DNA of 64,000 nucleotides, taken from contig NZ_CP015986.1 in the NCBI RefSeq assembly GCF_001658005.1, forward strand, positions 372,001-436,000, given 5' to 3'. The notes under the pieces are model-generated. The model was not told the origin of the DNA, searched no databases, and saw nothing but the letters and a program-made list of their open reading frames with translations. The translations under genes and the position numbers were made by a program. Shown here one piece after another: positions 61,014-64,000 of this stretch; the stretch's first letter is position 1; each line of letters opens with the position of its first letter. The DNA comes from Sphingobium sp. EP60837. GTDB taxonomy: Bacteria > Pseudomonadota > Alphaproteobacteria > Sphingomonadales > Sphingomonadaceae.

Positions 61014-61026
61014 TTAAGCTTCGGAC

Positions 61027-61380
61027 ATGTCTTCGGTGCTCGCAAGCCTCGCCCAGGTCGCCCGTTTACGGGATCCTTCGATTAATCAGCGGCGCGCTCA
61101 GCGCGTGCTGGTCGATATGGTCAGCCATATCATGGCGCGAGGCCGAACCCATGGCGTCCGCGTCATCAATATTTCCGAACTGGGGCTGATGTGCCGCACC
61201 GATGCCGAGGTGTTCATCGGCGAGCGCGTTTCCGTGTGGCTACCGGTGATCAAGGATGTGGAGGCGGAGGTCCGCTGGGCCGAGGATGGCCGGGTCGGCA
61301 TGGAATTTCGCGAACCCATCAAGCCGCGCATCTATGAGGCGATGCTTAGCCTGATCCCACCGCGCCAGACGGCCTGGTAA
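61027..61380 (+). CDS. single-domain PilZ protein (c-di-GMP receptor)
   Basis: A 117-residue stand-alone PilZ domain. Both binding motifs are intact: R22-R-A-Q-R26 (the R-x-x-x-R pattern) in INQRRAQRVLV, and N48-I-S-E-L-G53 ([DN]-x-S-x-x-G) in VRVINISELGLMC, so c-di-GMP binding is expected. The following strands are VSVWLPVIKDVEAEVRWAED and VGMEFREPI. Its last 35 bases overlap the 3' end of the convergent MscS gene. What it controls is unknown. Confidence 0.9.
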   Translation: MSSVLASLAQVARLRDPSINQRRAQRVLVDMVSHIMARGRTHGVRVINISELGLMCRTDAEVFIGERVSVWLPVIKDVEAEVRWAEDGRVGMEFREPIKPRIYEAMLSLIPPRQTAW

Positions 61381-62443
61381 AGGCGTCCGCGAAACCCTCT
61401 GCCGCTTCGAGCCGCTGGCGTGAGCGCACCAGCGCTTCCGGCATTTCGGCGCGTAGAAAGAGCATCATCGCTTCGCGAACCTCACATCGCAGATCGAAGG
61501 CGAGGCCCGCATTGCGGGCGCTGAGCAGTCCCCTCAGTTCCAGCGCGTCGGCCCGATGATCGGTGACCTGCAAGATTGCGACGCGGCCATCCCAACGGCT
61601 GTTCGCCTTCACCGCTTCGACGAACTTCGCACGGATGCGTTCCACATCCGCTGACGGATCGACATAGAGGAAGACGGTGCCGAGCAGGTCGGACGTTCGG
61701 GTCGTCCAATTTTGGAAGGGCTTTTCTAGAAAATAGGAAACGGGGACGATCATCCGGCGATCGTCCCAGATGCGCACCACGACATAGGTGAGCTTGATAT
61801 CTTCGATACGGCCCCACTCACCCTCCACGATGACGACATCATCGAGGCGGATGGGCTCGGAAAAAGCCATCTGGATGCCCGCGATGAGATTCTTGAGCGC
61901 GGGCTGAGCGGCGGCGCCTACGGCAAGTCCCACAAGACCCGCCGAAGCCATGAGAGTTACGCCCACCGTGCGGACGCCGGGGATCGCGATCAGCATGAGC
62001 GACAGGATCAGGAAGCCGATGATGAACTGCACCACTCGGTAGAGGATGCGGATGCGGGTATGTTGGCGACGGGCCTTGAGATTGTCTTCAACCGTGATGT
62101 CGCTGCGGCGTTCGAGAAGAACACGCATTACGCGCATGAGGGAGAAAATCAGCCAACCGGTGAGCAGGATGAACAGCATCTTCGAGGAGATCGACCAGAT
62201 CGCCTCTATCCGCGGACTGAAGGTGAGTGGTTGAATCCCCGCAGCGAGCGTCATCAGGACGACGATCCAGCGGGTCGGATGATAGATGGCGGGCAGGATA
62301 ATCGGCGCGATGCCGATGCGGCGAGCTACGCGGGTCGCGATCCAATATACCAGCCAGTGGAGCAGGAAGGCGGCGGCGACCGAAATGGCGATGGACATGG
62401 CCGCCATGGGGGTGACGTGATCGAGGCTGATGTCTGTGCGCAT
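61346..62443 (-). CDS. small-conductance mechanosensitive channel (MscS family)
   Basis: A 365-residue membrane protein: three to four N-terminal helices (AIAISVAAAFLLHWLVYWIA-like SIAISVAAAFLLHWLVYWIA, IGFLILSLMLIAIPGV), the pore-lining TM3 region LMASAGLVGLAVGAAAQPAL, the beta domain (GRIEDIKLTYVVVRIWDDRR, MIVPVSYFLEKPFQNWT) and the alpha/beta C-terminal domain. The pattern is MscS/YnaI-like. It ends FTRPSGAVGSG, overlapping the PilZ gene. Upstream stands a palindromic repeat pair and then recG, both on the same strand. Confidence 0.9.
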   Translation of the reverse strand: MRTDISLDHVTPMAAMSIAISVAAAFLLHWLVYWIATRVARRIGIAPIILPAIYHPTRWIVVLMTLAAGIQPLTFSPRIEAIWSISSKMLFILLTGWLIFSLMRVMRVLLERRSDITVEDNLKARRQHTRIRILYRVVQFIIGFLILSLMLIAIPGVRTVGVTLMASAGLVGLAVGAAAQPALKNLIAGIQMAFSEPIRLDDVVIVEGEWGRIEDIKLTYVVVRIWDDRRMIVPVSYFLEKPFQNWTTRTSDLLGTVFLYVDPSADVERIRAKFVEAVKANSRWDGRVAILQVTDHRADALELRGLLSARNAGLAFDLRCEVREAMMLFLRAEMPEALVRSRQRLEAAEGFADAFTRPSGAVGSG

Positions 62444-62538
62444 GACTTTGGCAACGAGGCGGCATGCGGGATGGTTTCGCAGGCATCTGTCGGTTTGGAT
62501 GAGCCGTGCGTGGGGAACGTTGTCACCCTCCGCCTTAC

Positions 62539-62612
62539 TGTCATTCCAAAGCTGGGATCTAAGTCATCCTCCCATCTCACCTCCCGAAATGCCAGCTTTC
62601 GCTGGCATGACG
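62539..62612. repeat. paired palindromic repeat between recG and the MscS gene
   Basis: A degenerate first unit (TCATTCCAAAGCTGGGATCT, 62541-62560) and an intact second hairpin with arms ATGCCAGC and GCTGGCAT, loop TTTC (62589-62608), ending ATGACG. Same order and spacing class as the pair at 11191-11272 between gatA and gatB. Confidence 0.75.
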
Positions 62613-62633
62613 CGTAGAGTGGAGATGATCGGC

Positions 62634-64000
62634 TTATCCGCTGCGGAGCAGACCTACCGCTGCATCTCGTTCGAAAAGATAGAGGCACGTTCGAGCCGCT
62701 TCCCCCCTCGCCTCCGTGAGGCCGCCGTCGCGGTCGATGAGGAGGTGAGCGTCGTCCCGCGCCGCGTCGAGCAGGGTGGAGAGATGTTCCGGCGTGGCGA
62801 TCTTCAACTGCTGCTCACCGGATTGGCGGGTGCCGAGGATTTCGCCGGCACCGCGCAGGCGCAGATCCTCTTCGGCTATGCGGAAGCCGTCATTGGTTTC
62901 GCGCATCAGGGCAAGACGCGCGCGCGAGGTTTCGGACAGGGCATTGCCGCGTAGCAAGAGGCAGACCGAATGGTTCTGGCCGCGCCCTACCCGGCCCCTT
63001 AGCTGGTGGAGCTGAGCTAGGCCGAAGCGGTCGGCGCCTTCGATAATGATGAGGCTGGAATTGGGCACATCGACGCCGACTTCGATCACGGTCGTGGCGA
63101 CAAGGATCTGCGTCCGGTTGGTGGCGAAAGACTCCATCGCGGCGTCTTTTTCCGGGCCTTTCATGCGGCCGTGTACGAGACCGACGCGGTCGCCAAAGCG
63201 CATCTTGAGGTATTCGGCGCGCGCTTCGGCAGCAGCCTGGTCGCTGACTTCGCTTTCCTCCACCAGCGGGCAGACCCAATAGGCCTGACCGCCGCCCTCG
63301 ACATGGCGGGCGAGTGCATCGACAACCTCATCCAGACGGTTGGCGGACATGACGACCGTCTGGATGGGCTGGCGGCCGGGGGGCATCTCGTCAAGGCGGG
63401 AAACGTCCATTTCGCCATAATAGGTGAGCGTCAGCGTGCGCGGGATTGGCGTTGCGGTCATTACCAGCAGATGAGGCGTGCGCTCGGCCTTGGCCGCCAG
63501 CATCATGCGCTGGGCGACACCGAAGCGATGTTGCTCGTCGATCACCGCGAGGGCGAGATTTTTGTAGCGGACGGCTTCCTGAAAGATGGCGTGGGTGCCG
63601 ACGAGAATGTCGATGCTGCCGTCGGCGAGGCCCATAAGGGTGGATTCGCGCGCTCTGCCCTTTTCGCGGCCGGTAAGGATGGCGATGGTGACCGGCAGGC
63701 CGGAAGCCATCTTGCGAAGGGTTTCGTAGTGCTGGCGGGCAAGGATTTCGGTGGGCGCCAGAAGTGCACCTTGAGCGCCCGCCTCGACCGTGTTGAGGAG
63801 CGCCATCAGGGCAACGAGCGTCTTGCCCGAGCCGACATCGCCTTGGAGAAGGCGGAGCATGGGGACGGGTTGGACCATGTCGCCTTCAATCTCTCCGAAG
63901 GCGCAGCGCTGAGCGCCTGTCGGGGCGAAGGGAAGCTGGAGCATGGCGCGAAGGCGGCCGTCTCCGGCGATAGGGACGCCCTTGCGCTTGCGGGAGGATT
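62634..64000 (-). CDS. recG: ATP-dependent DNA helicase RecG, C-terminal part (cut by window edge)
   Basis: Branch-migrating helicase for stalled forks and recombination intermediates. About 455 C-terminal residues are present; the wedge domain and start lie beyond 64000. Helicase motifs: I in LLQGDVGSGKTLVALMALLN, II as VIDEQHRFGVAQR (DEQH), III as VMTATPIPRTL, V as TTVIEVGVDVPNSSLIIIEG, VI as QLHQLRGRVGRGQNHSVCLL, then the TRG-type tail GEILGTRQSGEQQLKIA. Identity with RecG over PriA or Mfd rests on this DEQH and tail pattern. Confidence 0.95.
   Translation of the reverse strand, partial: SSRKRKGVPIAGDGRLRAMLQLPFAPTGAQRCAFGEIEGDMVQPVPMLRLLQGDVGSGKTLVALMALLNTVEAGAQGALLAPTEILARQHYETLRKMASGLPVTIAILTGREKGRARESTLMGLADGSIDILVGTHAIFQEAVRYKNLALAVIDEQHRFGVAQRMMLAAKAERTPHLLVMTATPIPRTLTLTYYGEMDVSRLDEMPPGRQPIQTVVMSANRLDEVVDALARHVEGGGQAYWVCPLVEESEVSDQAAAEARAEYLKMRFGDRVGLVHGRMKGPEKDAAMESFATNRTQILVATTVIEVGVDVPNSSLIIIEGADRFGLAQLHQLRGRVGRGQNHSVCLLLRGNALSETSRARLALMRETNDGFRIAEEDLRLRGAGEILGTRQSGEQQLKIATPEHLSTLLDAARDDAHLLIDRDGGLTEARGEAARTCLYLFERDAAVGLLRSG

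Overview
The window is high-GC alphaproteobacterial chromosome, most likely from a sphingomonad (Sphingobium, Sphingomonas or Novosphingobium type). The grounds are the gene families and neighbourhoods (eno-ftsB-pdhA-pdhB with a lipoyl domain fused to E1 beta, MerR beside a glutaredoxin-MauE fusion, DUF3089, DUF4170, DUF817) and the small intergenic palindromic repeats. It is mostly core chromosome in short operons. I see no prophage, insertion sequence, CRISPR array, rRNA or tRNA.

Layout. 1-4.4 kb: glycogen genes (glgP, 5' part of glgB) and a serine hydrolase. 4.5-8.4 kb: an ECF sigma / FecR / TonB-dependent receptor unit. 8.7-13.1 kb: a secreted protein and gatC-gatA-gatB. 13.2-17.9 kb: a DUF3089 hydrolase coupled to ruvX, a divergent MerR / glutaredoxin-MauE pair with a readable MerR-type promoter, and an L,D-transpeptidase behind a poly-proline lipoprotein. 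18.1-20 kb: serB and miaA, whose start codons overlap on opposite strands. 20.1-27.2 kb: branched-chain amino-acid genes ilvB, a 116-aa unknown, ilvN, ilvC and leuA, with yceI and a GIY-YIG gene between. leuA is preceded by a convincing leucine attenuator whose 14-aa peptide contains five leucines. 27.3-33.2 kb: trmFO, an EF-hand protein, a squalene/phytoene-synthase-like protein and a TadG/TadE/TadE trio. 33.2-37.5 kb: eno-ftsB-pdhA-pdhB. 37.7-40 kb: a cluster of small membrane-anchored proteins resembling E. coli yqjD-yqjE-yqjK, then DUF4170. 40-46.3 kb: carA-rraB-orf74-carB, then greA and a rhomboid protease. 46.5-51.4 kb: yqeY, DUF559, dnaG, rpoD. 51.5-64 kb: a MoxR ATPase, a GFA protein, DUF817, a soluble chemoreceptor, a CoxE-like VWA protein, anmK, tyrS, PilZ, MscS and the 3' part of recG.

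The genes that fit together best are the branched-chain amino-acid block (ilvBN, ilvC and leuA, with leuA under leucine attenuation) and the carAB operon, which contains an RNase E inhibitor homologue. Many neighbours overlap by 1-4 bases, and two convergent pairs overlap by 35 and 75 bases. The commonest unexplained structures are several families of short palindromes. Two of these sit against small stand-alone nuclease genes (GIY-YIG and DUF559), which may be more than coincidence.

No computation or database search was run. Starts were chosen by eye from ribosome-binding sites and family alignment, and several remain open.
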